DNA of 64,000 bases from Vibrio hannami (GTDB taxonomy: Bacteria; Pseudomonadota; Gammaproteobacteria; Enterobacterales; Vibrionaceae). This document shows, piece after piece, positions 47,006-55,789 of the stretch. Where the stretch lies: assembly GCF_029589055.1 (NCBI RefSeq), contig NZ_JARQZP010000007.1, positions 1,178,001 through 1,242,000 of the forward strand. Reading direction: 5' to 3'. Within the stretch, counting starts at the first letter, position 1. Each line of letters starts with the position of its first letter. The notes beneath the pieces are model-generated. The model searched no databases and was not told the DNA's origin. It worked only from the letters and a program-made list of their open reading frames with translations. A program made the position numbers and the translations under genes.

Positions 47006-47515
47006 ATGAACAGTACTTTTATTGTTAACTTTGTAGGCAAGGCATCACCTTCAACAATCAAGCAGTTGGCAGCAACCACACATGAAAATGATGGCAAATG
47101 GTTAATCAGTAAAGTCAACTTCATAGAAAACCAGGTCGCAGCGGTAATTAAAATCGAGCTCCCGGAAGAAAACGAAGAGGCGGTAAAACAGGCGTTTAGA
47201 AGCATTCCTGAATTGCTCGTTCAGTTTGTTGATTCAGACAGTGTTGCTCATGACAAGGAAGAGATATTCCAAATTCGCCTCGATTCGAATGACCGAGCCG
47301 GTATAGTCAACGAAATCACTCATGTGCTAGATGGCCAGGATATACATATTCTTGATATGGATTGCCATAGAGTATTTATCGCTGGCGGTGGTGGCATCAG
47401 TAACAGCCTGTTTACAGCCGATATGGCGATAAGGTTACCAGCAGACGTTGCTATTGAAGATGTCACAAAAGAGCTTGAATCATTAAGTGAAGATACAAGG
47501 GTCGTTCTTAGCAGT
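47006..47515 (+). CDS. ACT-domain protein (GcvR-like)
   Basis: Two tandem ACT domains form a 170-residue cytoplasmic protein. The ATG at 47006 follows GGAGGG and is preferred to an upstream start at 46979. Domain one starts STFIVNFVGKASPSTIKQLA, and domain two contains RLDSNDRAGIVNEITHVLDGQDIHI. The layout matches the glycine cleavage repressor GcvR, which has no DNA-binding domain. The regulated pathway is not shown by the neighbours. Confidence 0.8.
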
Positions 47516-47615
47516 TAAAAAAGTAAGAGTACTCAGTAGCAATCGAAGGGGTCGCACGCCGTGTGGCCCTTTTCTTCTGTTTATCCCTGTTCCAATGCTC
47601 TGAAGTGACACATTC

Positions 47616-47765
47616 CTCGTTCCAATGCTCCGCGTTGGAATGCACACCTCCCCGAAAAACACCCGATATAGCCGCTTCCTTTCCCAGATACCATCGATGG
47701 CTTGATTACTTCCAATGATACGAGCAACTCCGTATGAATTCCCACGGGGGACCGTTAGGAACTAG
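47616..47765. repeat. Non-autonomous REP composite element
   Basis: A forward REP (CTCGTTCCAATGCTCCGCG at 47616) and an inverted REP (47733-47765) enclose about 85 bases. The right 55 bases closely match the right end of the RAYT unit at 48484-48538. Together with the partial REP near 47586 it fills most of the 430-base gap before the RAYT gene. Confidence 0.8.
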
Positions 47766-47816
47766 GCCTAAGTCCTGTACGGTCGGAATGGAAAAACTTG
47801 AACCAGAGCAGAACTC

Positions 47817-47849
47817 CTCGTTACCTCGCTCCGCGTGGTAATGCATACC
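47817..47849. repeat. Left REP of the RAYT unit
   Basis: CTCGTTACC...GGTAATGCATACC, a REP variant with TACC/GGTA stem ends, about 100 bases upstream of the RAYT start. Confidence 0.75.
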
Positions 47850-47947
47850 TGAACTAGATATGCGACGCATAGTCCATATTCTCTCCCCACTTCACTTCTT
47901 GTTTAGCTCATAATCCAAAACAAGTGAATCAAGCGCAAAGGAAAAAC

Positions 47948-48478
47948 ATGGGAAGAAGTCGATATAAAATTACCCAACAAAATGCTCCTCACTTTGTGAC
48001 CCTGACAGTTCTACACTGGATTCCTGTTTTTACTCGCCCTCAAACCGTAGACATACTACTAGAATCACTCGCCTTTCTAATGAAAGATGGCTTGAAGGTA
48101 TATGCTTACGTAATCCTAGAAAATCATATGCATTTAATTGTTCAGAGTGAACAACTTAGTAGAGATATAGCTAGATTTAAATCCTATACCGCCAGACAGC
48201 TAATTGTGTACTTAACAGAGCACAATGTAAGAACAATTCTTGATCAACTGATGTTTTACAAGAAAGCACATAAACATGATCGTGCCTATCAGTTTTGGCA
48301 GGAAGGTGCCCATCCTGAGTTAATTTCGGGAGAAGATATGATGCGTCAGAAAACTGAGTATATTCATCAAAATCCTGTGAAAAGAGGTTATGTTGATAAA
48401 GCTAGTCACTGGCGATATTCAAGTGCTCGTGATTATGAAGGAATGCCAGGTCTCATAGAGGTTCACAAAGTATGGTAG
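47948..48478 (+). CDS. REP-associated tyrosine transposase (RAYT, Y1 HUH family)
   Basis: This single-strand DNA nuclease of the IS200/IS605-like Y1 superfamily is associated with REP palindromes. From the ATG at 47948 (AAAGGAA upstream) it has 176 residues; a GTG at 47924 is less likely. The HUH pair is in VILENHMHLIVQ and the C-terminal segment TEYIHQNPVKRGYVDK is typical of RAYTs; tyrosines in that segment and in ARFKSYTARQL are candidates for the nucleophile. REPs lie on both sides in inverted orientation. RAYTs are usually single-copy and domesticated. Confidence 0.9.
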   Translation: MGRSRYKITQQNAPHFVTLTVLHWIPVFTRPQTVDILLESLAFLMKDGLKVYAYVILENHMHLIVQSEQLSRDIARFKSYTARQLIVYLTEHNVRTILDQLMFYKKAHKHDRAYQFWQEGAHPELISGEDMMRQKTEYIHQNPVKRGYVDKASHWRYSSARDYEGMPGLIEVHKVW

Positions 48479-48505
48479 TTGTTTCCGCTGATACAAGTAA
48501 CTCCG

Positions 48506-48538
48506 ATATGAATTCCCACGGGGACCGTGAGGAACTAG
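48506..48538. repeat. Right (inverted) REP of the RAYT unit
   Basis: ATGAATTCCCACGGGGACCG then GAGGAACTAG, in inverted orientation relative to the REP at 47817, 28 bases after the RAYT stop. Confidence 0.8.
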
Positions 48539-48553
48539 TACAAAGTTCACCAC

Positions 48554-48991
48554 TCACAACACATTCGTCTTAAACCAGCCCCAGATACCTAATGAGAAGT
48601 TAGGGAACAGATCGATGCCCATAGCCGATTTGATGAGATAAAGAACCAGCAAACCCGAAAGCACGGCAAATACGGTCATTCCCGTCATAAACAGAGCACC
48701 TAGTAACATTGCCATCCTTTTTTCTTGAGCGCTTAGCTCACGGCGGTTTCGGCCTATCAGAAACACATAGTAATAACGCCACTTAAGCATTGGGAAGGTT
48801 AGAACGCCTCGACTGTCGACACTATGATTTCCCCAGTTACGGGCTCCGACTGCGTTGCGAAGGTGCATCAACTGCTCATCATTAAAACTTTCTTGCACGG
48901 ACTCTGGCATGCGCTCCAGCAAGCGCATAACAGTGGGATCTCTTCTTAGATCCGATGGAATAGTTTGCACCTGAATGGTTTCATCGGTCAC
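48554..48991 (-). CDS. Hypothetical inner-membrane protein
   Basis: I do not recognise this 145-residue protein. A soluble N-terminal part includes RLLERMPESVQESFNDEQL and NHSVDSRGVLTFPMLKWRYY. One or two hydrophobic segments follow (MLLGALFMTGMTVFAVLSGL, VLYLI). It starts with GTG at 48991 behind AGAGGT. It is divergent from ugd at the edge of the polysaccharide region, so a link to surface polysaccharide is possible but not shown. Confidence 0.65.
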   Translation of the reverse strand: MTDETIQVQTIPSDLRRDPTVMRLLERMPESVQESFNDEQLMHLRNAVGARNWGNHSVDSRGVLTFPMLKWRYYYVFLIGRNRRELSAQEKRMAMLLGALFMTGMTVFAVLSGLLVLYLIKSAMGIDLFPNFSLGIWGWFKTNVL

Positions 48992-49161
48992 GTTTACCTC
49001 TATTCAAATCCTTGAATATTATTAATTATTTAAATTCTCAAAAATAATACAGAAATATGAAAGTACGTTATATATATCAATTTGTCATAAAGCGTAGCTA
49101 TGCTAATTTATCAGGCTAAACCATAATTTAATATAAATAATTCAGTTGTTAGGGATTTAAA

Positions 49162-50328
49162 ATGAAGATTGCTGTAGCAGGGACTGGATATGTGGGTTTA
49201 TCTAATGCGGTTTTACTCGCTCAAAATCACACAGTATTCGCACTTGATATTTCAGAAGATAAAGTAAACAAGCTAAATGATCGTATATCGCCAATAGCTG
49301 ATAAAGAGATAGAAGAATACCTTTCCACCAAATCTCTAGATTTAACCGCAACACTAGATAAACAAAAAGCCTATGATGGCGCAGACTTCGTTATTGTTGC
49401 TACCCCTACTGACTACGACCCTGATACTAACTACTTTAATACTGCATCTGTAGAAGCGGTAATTAAAGACGTTATTAGTATAAACAAAGATGCACTAATT
49501 ATAATTAAGTCAACAGTGCCTGTTGGTTATACCGAAAGCATTCGAAACGAATTAGAAAGTGAAAATATAATCTTCTCGCCTGAGTTTTTGAGAGAGGGTA
49601 AAGCACTGTACGACAACTTATACCCTTCCAGAATCATCGTCGGTGAGCAGACAGAACGGGCAAAACGTTTTGCCAGCTTATTGCAGGAAGGAGCGTTAAA
49701 AGAAGATATCGAAGTTCTATTTACTAACTCCACAGAAGCTGAAGCGGTAAAACTGTTCTCGAATACCTATTTAGCTATGCGTGTTGCTTATTTTAATGAG
49801 CTTGATTCTTATGCTGAATCACTAGGACTTGATGCCCGACAAATAATTGAAGGCGTTGGCCTAGATCCGAGGATCGGTAATCACTATAACAACCCATCAT
49901 TTGGCTACGGTGGTTACTGCCTACCTAAAGACACCAAGCAGTTATTAGCGAACTATGCTCAAGTACCAAACAATATCATCCGAGCGATTGTAGACGCTAA
50001 CCATACAAGGAAGGACTTTATCGCTGACAGCATCATCGCTAAAAAGCCAAAGGTCGTTGGTATTTATCGTTTGATTATGAAAGCCGGCTCGGATAATTTC
50101 CGCGCTTCTTCCATTCAGGGAATAATGAAGCGCATTAAAGCCAAAGGGATTAAAGTCGTTGTTTATGAGCCGGTGCTAGAAGAAGACCGATTCTTTAACT
50201 CACGTGTAATTAAAGATCTAGATGCCTTCAAGAAAGAATCTGATGTGATTGTATCTAACCGTATGGTTGAAGAAATTCAAGATGTAGCGGATAAAGTCTA
50301 CACCCGTGACCTATTTGGCTCTGACTAA
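49162..50328 (+). CDS. ugd: UDP-glucose 6-dehydrogenase
   Basis: This NAD-dependent enzyme makes UDP-glucuronate for capsule or exopolysaccharide. The 388 residues equal E. coli Ugd. The Rossmann motif AVAGTGYVGLSNAVLLA opens it, and the active-site Cys lies in GYGGYCLPKDTKQLL. It is the only plus-strand gene of the polysaccharide region and is convergent with the LMW-PTP genes. Confidence 0.96.
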   Translation: MKIAVAGTGYVGLSNAVLLAQNHTVFALDISEDKVNKLNDRISPIADKEIEEYLSTKSLDLTATLDKQKAYDGADFVIVATPTDYDPDTNYFNTASVEAVIKDVISINKDALIIIKSTVPVGYTESIRNELESENIIFSPEFLREGKALYDNLYPSRIIVGEQTERAKRFASLLQEGALKEDIEVLFTNSTEAEAVKLFSNTYLAMRVAYFNELDSYAESLGLDARQIIEGVGLDPRIGNHYNNPSFGYGGYCLPKDTKQLLANYAQVPNNIIRAIVDANHTRKDFIADSIIAKKPKVVGIYRLIMKAGSDNFRASSIQGIMKRIKAKGIKVVVYEPVLEEDRFFNSRVIKDLDAFKKESDVIVSNRMVEEIQDVADKVYTRDLFGSD

Positions 50329-50364
50329 TCACAGACCTCCATATCGTCATGCTATGAAATTATT

Positions 50365-50390
50365 GTCATCCCTGCGAAGGCAGGGATCTA
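50365..50390. repeat. GTCATCCC/GGGAT hairpin repeat, copy 1
   Basis: ATCCCTGC-GAAG-GCAGGGAT within GTCATCCC...GGGATCTA. A related copy is at 58387. It overlaps the last codons of the LMW-PTP gene and may act as a terminator for both convergent genes. Confidence 0.65.
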
Positions 50391-50827
50391 AACTTTTCAA
50401 CCCAGACTTCTGAAGCCCTATCTATCAATGTAAATATTGAACGAAACGCATGCGCCCCCTGCATATACGGATCTGCAATATTTTCCACACCAACAACACT
50501 TCCATATAAGTAACACTTACTTTCTAAACCAGGAAATATTTCCCTCAGTTCATCCAGATGATGCTTTTCCATAGCAAGAATAATATCGTGATCGTCGATA
50601 AGTCTTTGCGTAACCTGATTGGCCTTATGCTCGCTCATGTCGATACCAAAAAATTCCGCTGCTACCTTTAGCCCTACTCTATCAGCCGGCCTTCCTTGTA
50701 ATTTGCTTAACCTTGTAGCAATACCAGCAGAGCTTACCTTCAACTCGGGACAAAGCGATCGAAGCTTGTATTCACCATAAGGCGAACGGCATATATTTCC
50801 TGTACAGAGAACCAAAACACTTTTCAA
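50366..50827 (-). CDS. Low-molecular-weight protein-tyrosine phosphatase (Wzb-like), copy 2
   Basis: This cytoplasmic phosphatase probably counteracts a Wzc-type tyrosine kinase in polysaccharide export. The P-loop CTGNICRSP (Cys8-Arg14) and the general acid Asp in IADPYMQG are intact. It starts with TTG at 50827 and lies 18 bases after a paralogue. Its last residues (RSLPSQG) are encoded by a repeat element that also supplies the stop codon. No Wzc kinase is in the window. Confidence 0.9.
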   Translation of the reverse strand: MKSVLVLCTGNICRSPYGEYKLRSLCPELKVSSAGIATRLSKLQGRPADRVGLKVAAEFFGIDMSEHKANQVTQRLIDDHDIILAMEKHHLDELREIFPGLESKCYLYGSVVGVENIADPYMQGAHAFRSIFTLIDRASEVWVEKFRSLPSQG

Positions 50828-50845
50828 CGGCCAACAATCCTAATA

Positions 50846-51289
50846 TCAACCAATTTTTCTAGCCCATGCAAGAGCAGCATTATCGATATTAGTATAGGCT
50901 TGTCTGAACGCATGTTGCCCTTTTTGGTAAGGATCTTCAATTACACTCATTCCTACCCAATGACCAAATAGAAAACCTTTATGACGCGCTGTTGGAAAGT
51001 CTTCACATAGAAGATCCAGTTGATTTCTCTCCATAGCAAGTATCAAATCATATTCATCAATAAGGCTCTGAGTTACCTGCTTTGCTCTATGCTGACTGAT
51101 ATCAATGTCAAACTCATTAGCTACTGCTATCGCTTCCGCGTCAGCTGGTGCATTATCCAGTTTACTTTTAGTGGTCGCTACTCCCGCTGATGTAATCATC
51201 TTGCCAGGCAGCAGTTGCTTAAGCTTTTTTTCAGCATAAGGAGAACGGCATATATTGCCTGTACATATCACTAGAATACTATTAAACAT
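50846..51289 (-). CDS. Low-molecular-weight protein-tyrosine phosphatase (Wzb-like), copy 1
   Basis: This 147-residue phosphatase is paralogous to the next gene. The P-loop CTGNICRSPYAEKKL and the acid loop VIEDPYQKG are intact, so both copies look active. The two share the blocks RAKQVTQSLIDEYDLILAME and RHAFR-like C-termini, showing tandem duplication followed by divergence. Start ATG at 51289. Confidence 0.91.
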   Translation of the reverse strand: MFNSILVICTGNICRSPYAEKKLKQLLPGKMITSAGVATTKSKLDNAPADAEAIAVANEFDIDISQHRAKQVTQSLIDEYDLILAMERNQLDLLCEDFPTARHKGFLFGHWVGMSVIEDPYQKGQHAFRQAYTNIDNAALAWARKIG

Positions 51290-51308
51290 TTGCGTTTCAG
51301 TATGAACC

Positions 51309-52001
51309 TTACTGTTGTTCGATCATCCACTTAAGAAGTGACTTTCGTTCCTCATCGGATGCATTTAAATACCAGGATTGAATATCTTTAACAAACTCAG
51401 CCGAATTCGAACCAACGGCAACAGAAGATACAGAGGCACTAGACTCAACAACTGCAGGTGTTGGCTTAACTACATCTTTCTTAACTTCCACTACTTTTTG
51501 AACGTCTCCAACTGGATCAGAAATCTCTATTCCTGCTTGTTGGTTATAATTAGCAACCGCCTTTTCTATGTCCTGATATGGCATAAAACCTGGATTACCC
51601 GGTAGTTCAACCGTCTCTAACATTATAGAACCATTGTCCGTTTCTAGTACCCAACCCGCCTTATCATTTTTAAAGGCAGCTTCAGCAGCAGAATAATTAA
51701 GGAATCGTTTGTGCGTAATACGATAATCGCTTGACTGGTTAATTACTGAAACAGATACAACATAAGGTTTCGACTCAAACTGTTTTTTAAGTGAACCCTT
51801 TTTAAGTACCTGAGCATAGCGAATAACAAGTTGGTTCTCACCAGCATTTAGAGTGTAGTGCTCCTTTTCCTTGACCTGTACACCGTTTATCGCCAGCACA
51901 TCAACCGTTCTTGGTACGCTAAGCTCAGCTGAAGTAACGGAGAAAGACAAAAGCAACATAAGCGATGCTAAACAATTATTAAAATAGCGGTTAGTATTCA
52001 A
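51309..52001 (-). CDS. Exported DUF2057 (YccT/CsgI-like) protein
   Basis: This periplasmic protein of 230 residues has a signal peptide ending near VTSAELS. The DUF2057 domain begins VPRTVDVLAINGVQV and ENQLVIRYAQVLKKGS. A Val/Lys/Ser-rich linker and a C-terminal helical region (WYLNASDEERKSLLKWMI) follow. E. coli YccT (CsgI) affects curli assembly. The start is TTG at 52001 behind AAGGAG. Its place beside porin and phosphatase genes suggests an envelope role. Confidence 0.85.
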   Translation of the reverse strand: MNTNRYFNNCLASLMLLLSFSVTSAELSVPRTVDVLAINGVQVKEKEHYTLNAGENQLVIRYAQVLKKGSLKKQFESKPYVVSVSVINQSSDYRITHKRFLNYSAAEAAFKNDKAGWVLETDNGSIMLETVELPGNPGFMPYQDIEKAVANYNQQAGIEISDPVGDVQKVVEVKKDVVKPTPAVVESSASVSSVAVGSNSAEFVKDIQSWYLNASDEERKSLLKWMIEQQ

Positions 52002-52110
52002 AATCTATTGCTCCTTATAAATACACCAAACCCACCTTCCCATATTTTATGAGAAGGTGGGTAAATTAAAGCGTCAAAACCTATGTTATGGTTAGATAAA
52101 AAGGTCCAAA

Positions 52111-53046
52111 TTAGAAAGAAGCACTCATACCAACAACATAACCAGTATCTGTATTGTCTTCGTCGGTGAAGCCGAGCTCTGCGTAAGCTTGCACTTGATC
52201 GGACAAATCGAAGGCAACGTTCACATAAAGGTCATTAATTCTGTCTGAGTTATCGCTGTTATCTATATTCGCCCAGCCCGCTGCGTAGGTAAAACGATCT
52301 CCTCTCGAATATGATGCTGTTAATCCAAACATATCGATATCAGTATCCGGCTCGCCAGTGTTCTCAGCTTTTGACGTTGCGTATGTCGCTGCGAAGTTTA
52401 TATCTCCTAATACATAACGGCCTTCTAATACATAAGCTCGTTCATCTTCTCCATTTATCTCTGCATTAACTAGATAAAGAGTGAGCTCAACCTCATCTAA
52501 ACGAGCACCAATATTTCCGTCTAACTCATAATCACCAGGCGTAAAGTTGTCCTCATTTTTATGATCAGAAAATGCGATACCTGCATAAAACACTTCGCCA
52601 CCGTCGTATTTATACTTAATAACCTGATCACCACTGCTATCAAGGTTATCGACGTATGACGTAAAGCCGAACTCAAAGTCATCCCCAATGCCCGCATCAT
52701 CGAGGATAGTTGGTTGTACACCAAACGTAACCGTATGTACATTCGTGAAATTCAGAGACAGATAAACATCACCACGAGTCACATCGTCCGTCTCATTATT
52801 TGCGTCGAAATCTACGACACCACCAACAGAAAAATCTTCCGTCATTTCGTAGTTCAGGTTAAATCCAAAATTACCTTCAGCAACCTGAAGCTCTGGATCT
52901 AATGCTTTGTCTTGAGATTTAAAGTAGTTGATTTCTACGTCACCCGAAACATCAACTGTTACACCATCTAGTGCATATACTTCTGCTGCGTTTGCTGAAC
53001 TCGCAAACATAGTTACCACTGCTAATGATAATAAAGACTTCTTCAT
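52111..53046 (-). CDS. Gram-negative porin-like outer-membrane beta-barrel
   Basis: This outer-membrane porin of 311 residues has a signal peptide (MKKSLLSLAVVTMFASSANA). Alternating beta strands such as FGFNLNYEMTEDFSVGGVVDF and an acidic composition fit a small porin. The terminal strand ends in Phe (GYVVGMSASF), the outer-membrane insertion signal. It is positioned within the polysaccharide region. Selectivity is unknown. Confidence 0.85.
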   Translation of the reverse strand: MKKSLLSLAVVTMFASSANAAEVYALDGVTVDVSGDVEINYFKSQDKALDPELQVAEGNFGFNLNYEMTEDFSVGGVVDFDANNETDDVTRGDVYLSLNFTNVHTVTFGVQPTILDDAGIGDDFEFGFTSYVDNLDSSGDQVIKYKYDGGEVFYAGIAFSDHKNEDNFTPGDYELDGNIGARLDEVELTLYLVNAEINGEDERAYVLEGRYVLGDINFAATYATSKAENTGEPDTDIDMFGLTASYSRGDRFTYAAGWANIDNSDNSDRINDLYVNVAFDLSDQVQAYAELGFTDEDNTDTGYVVGMSASF

Positions 53047-53227
53047 TATTCCTTCTCCAATTTTGACGCTGGAATTGTCCGTTAAACTTACTTAAGTCAA
53101 TTCTAAAGTTCTACTTTATAATTAGATAATTACTTGAATTTATACTTATATATTTTTGATGTATCTATCATCTAGTATTGCTGTGAAATTTCAACAAAGA
53201 ATAATTACTCAAACCACACTATCTCAG

Positions 53228-54607
53228 TTATGAGACATTATTCTTAGCTATTGGTTTTAAACTAATCGAACATCCCGAAAGAACTAGCACTAAAATAAAA
53301 GTGACGGCATTCGCTGGTGGTTGAAGATTAAAGTCAACACTGATATGTATGAGCATACCAATAATTGCCATAAAACAGCCCAACGCGGCACCTTTTAAAG
53401 TTTTGCTATTTCTTTTACGCATTGCTTTAAAACTAAACCACAACGCCAGTAATACAGGAACACCTAATATTAATGTTGCTGGTATACCCGCTTCAACAGC
53501 AAATTGAATATATTCATTGTGAGCAAAATCGTAGTATCCGATATTGTACTGGGTGTAACTTGGAAACGTTGAATAAAAGCTACCTAACCCAGTGCCCGAA
53601 ACCGGATAATCTTTAATTATGTCCATACTCCAAAATACTACCTGGTCACGCGTTTCAGAGGTCATAGAGGTATGTTCTAAACGTTCTTTAACTTTTCCTA
53701 AACCGAAAACGGTGCCCACAATAAAGGTATCAATCATCAGTAGCGATATAATAAGAACCGTAAGAGCTCTGGGGCGGTTTTTATAAAATAATAAAGCAAC
53801 CAAACCACCAATAATCGTTACTGAAAAGAAGGCCGTATTCCCCATCCTTGAACGAGTCATAACAAGCGCAATAACCATTACTACCAGACACAATCGAACC
53901 AGCATCTTTGGAGATAAAATGGCCTCTGTCCAGCGCTTAAAACGTACATGCCAGGAACCTGACTCACTTTGGTGAAGCTGAGATACAATTAGGCCTGTAC
54001 CCAATGAAAGAGTCATAACTAAATAGTTCGCCAGATGATTATGATACACAAATGTACCAGTAGCGCGTGCTCCTTGTTGAATACCAAATATCCAACTTTC
54101 AGTTGTACCGGTTAAGATAGTTAACGCGCCATAAAATGCCTGGAATGTCCCACTAATCACCACAAACAATAAGACTTTTTTTACCCTGTCTACGCTATTT
54201 ATCAAGAGTACAGCATTAAATGCAAAGAGCGTATAAGCGATACCTTTTAGCAAGCCTGAAAACGAAGCATATCGATCCAGTGATAATGTCATGTTATCCA
54301 AGCCTAAAGATTCGTAGACGTTGTAGGCTACAGGAGACACTAGCTCAACAATACTGTGTGGCAATGGCACTATTTGTATAACTACCCAAAGCTGGAATAA
54401 GCAAAGTGGAATAAGTAACCAGGCAAACCTTCTAATTCGATGCCATGGAAAACTGTTTTTATAAGTCAGAATTAACGATAGTGTTTGAAGTGATACCCAT
54501 ACTTCAAAAATAGACCATGCCCAGGCACGATGACTTGCAAGAGGCAAAGGTAACCAAACAATAAGAGTGAGCAGGCTGAAAAAGCAAATACGTTCTATTC
54601 GAGTCAT
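53228..54607 (-). CDS. O-antigen ligase / polymerase family membrane protein (Wzy_C)
   Basis: This polytopic protein of 459 residues has about eleven hydrophobic segments and the Wzy_C periplasmic loop with TRDQVVFWSMDIIKDYPVSG, GTGLGSFYSTFP and YDFAHNEYIQFAVE. It probably polymerises or ligates the polysaccharide repeat unit. The ATG at 54607 follows AAGGA. It lies directly downstream of the Ala-repeat gene, in the same direction. Confidence 0.87.
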   Translation of the reverse strand: MTRIERICFFSLLTLIVWLPLPLASHRAWAWSIFEVWVSLQTLSLILTYKNSFPWHRIRRFAWLLIPLCLFQLWVVIQIVPLPHSIVELVSPVAYNVYESLGLDNMTLSLDRYASFSGLLKGIAYTLFAFNAVLLINSVDRVKKVLLFVVISGTFQAFYGALTILTGTTESWIFGIQQGARATGTFVYHNHLANYLVMTLSLGTGLIVSQLHQSESGSWHVRFKRWTEAILSPKMLVRLCLVVMVIALVMTRSRMGNTAFFSVTIIGGLVALLFYKNRPRALTVLIISLLMIDTFIVGTVFGLGKVKERLEHTSMTSETRDQVVFWSMDIIKDYPVSGTGLGSFYSTFPSYTQYNIGYYDFAHNEYIQFAVEAGIPATLILGVPVLLALWFSFKAMRKRNSKTLKGAALGCFMAIIGMLIHISVDFNLQPPANAVTFILVLVLSGCSISLKPIAKNNVS

Positions 54608-54742
54608 CAAAATCCTTAGAAACGACTACGGCTCCGTAAAGCAGCAACACATATAAAGAAAAGCCGGAATGAAAGAATGAGAAACAGAAAAAAAGTCCAA
54701 ATATCAATTTGGACTTTTTACAATAGTTATACTCAATACGAA

Positions 54743-55657
54743 TTAGCTAGGTGATACTCCATCATCACGCACCGGGGTGGCTGGCGTGGCTGGGGTCGCA
54801 GGGGTCGCTGCAACTGCGTCAGTGGTTTCGGTCGCAGGTATCGCTGGAGTTGCTGGTGTCGCTGGTGTCGCTGGTGTTGCAGCAATACCAGCAGCAGTCG
54901 CTTCACCAACTATCGTTGGGTCGACTCCCGCCTCAATCGCAGCTTCTACTGCAGCAATTGTTGGATCTTCTGCTACTGCAGCTGCAACTTCCGTTGCTAC
55001 CGCTACAGCTGCTGTTACTTCAGCTGCCGCTTCTGGCGCTGCCTCTACCGCTGCCGCTGTTACTGCTGCCGCCGCTTCTGGCGCTGCCTCTACCGCTGCC
55101 GCTGTTACTGCTGCCGCCGCTTCTGGCGCTGCCTCAACTGCCGCCGCTGTTACCGCTGCTGCTGCTTCTGGCGCTGCCTCAACTGCCGCCGCTGTTACTT
55201 CAGCTGCTGCTTCTGGCGCTGCCTCAACTGCCGCCGCTGTTACCGCTGCTGCTGCTTCTGGCGCTGCCTCTACCGCTGCCGCTGTTACTTCAGCTGCTGC
55301 TTCTGGCGCTGCCTCAACTGCCGCCGCTGTTACCGCTGCTGCTGCTTCTGGCGCTGCCTCAACTGCCGCCGCTGTTACCGCTGCTGCTGCTTCTGGCGCT
55401 GCCTCAACTGCCGCCGCTGTTACCGCTGCTGCTGCTTCCGGTGCAGATGCAATTACTGAAGCCGCAACTTCTGCTGCTAACGCTGGGTATTGAGAAATTA
55501 GGTTAGCAACCATAGCTTCCGCGCTAATTCCTTCCACTTGTGCAGCCAAAATTGCTTCATTGATCTCCAACTGCTCACTTTCAGTGATCGCATACGCTGG
55601 CGCTGAAAGTATCGCTAAGGCAGTAGCAATGCTTAGAGATAATTTTTTTACGTTCAT
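54743..55657 (-). CDS. Secreted Ala-rich repeat protein
   Basis: I do not recognise a family. From the ATG at 55657 (AAAGGA upstream) the protein has 304 residues and a signal peptide ending AILSAPAYA. A short non-repetitive head (SEQLEINEAILAAQVEG) precedes ten consecutive 15-residue repeats of the form APEAAAAVTAAAVEA. Then comes a PTIAAVEAAIEAGVDPTIVG segment and a tail of ATP repeats, ending RDDGVSPS. The repeat is strongly helix-forming, with one Pro per unit. It has no Cys and no aromatic residue beyond the head. It lies inside the polysaccharide locus, so a matrix or envelope structural role is my inference. Confidence 0.75.
   Translation of the reverse strand: MNVKKLSLSIATALAILSAPAYAITESEQLEINEAILAAQVEGISAEAMVANLISQYPALAAEVAASVIASAPEAAAAVTAAAVEAAPEAAAAVTAAAVEAAPEAAAAVTAAAVEAAPEAAAEVTAAAVEAAPEAAAAVTAAAVEAAPEAAAEVTAAAVEAAPEAAAAVTAAAVEAAPEAAAAVTAAAVEAAPEAAAAVTAAAVEAAPEAAAEVTAAVAVATEVAAAVAEDPTIAAVEAAIEAGVDPTIVGEATAAGIAATPATPATPATPAIPATETTDAVAATPATPATPATPVRDDGVSPS
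55010..55445. repeat. Ten 45-bp tandem repeats inside the Ala-rich gene
   Basis: Near-identical 45-bp DNA units containing TCTGGCGCTGCCTC and GCCGCTGTTAC encode the 15-residue repeats. High DNA identity indicates recent expansion, so copy number may differ between strains. Confidence 0.88.
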
Positions 55658-55789
55658 GTATATTCCTTTTCCTAAAGTCATAGATCACTGTATTAGTGGA
55701 TACTTATTCTCTACTTTCAAAACTTAGCCAGAGGCTTTTTACATATTTGTTCTGAATTCTAATATTTGATTTATGTTCAAAACAAGCAA

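Noticed and set aside
54751..55506. Long open frames (251 and 238 codons) on the plus strand opposite the Ala-repeat gene
   Set aside because: The 45-bp repeat keeps several frames open at once. Only the minus-strand frame has a ribosome site, a signal peptide and non-repetitive ends.
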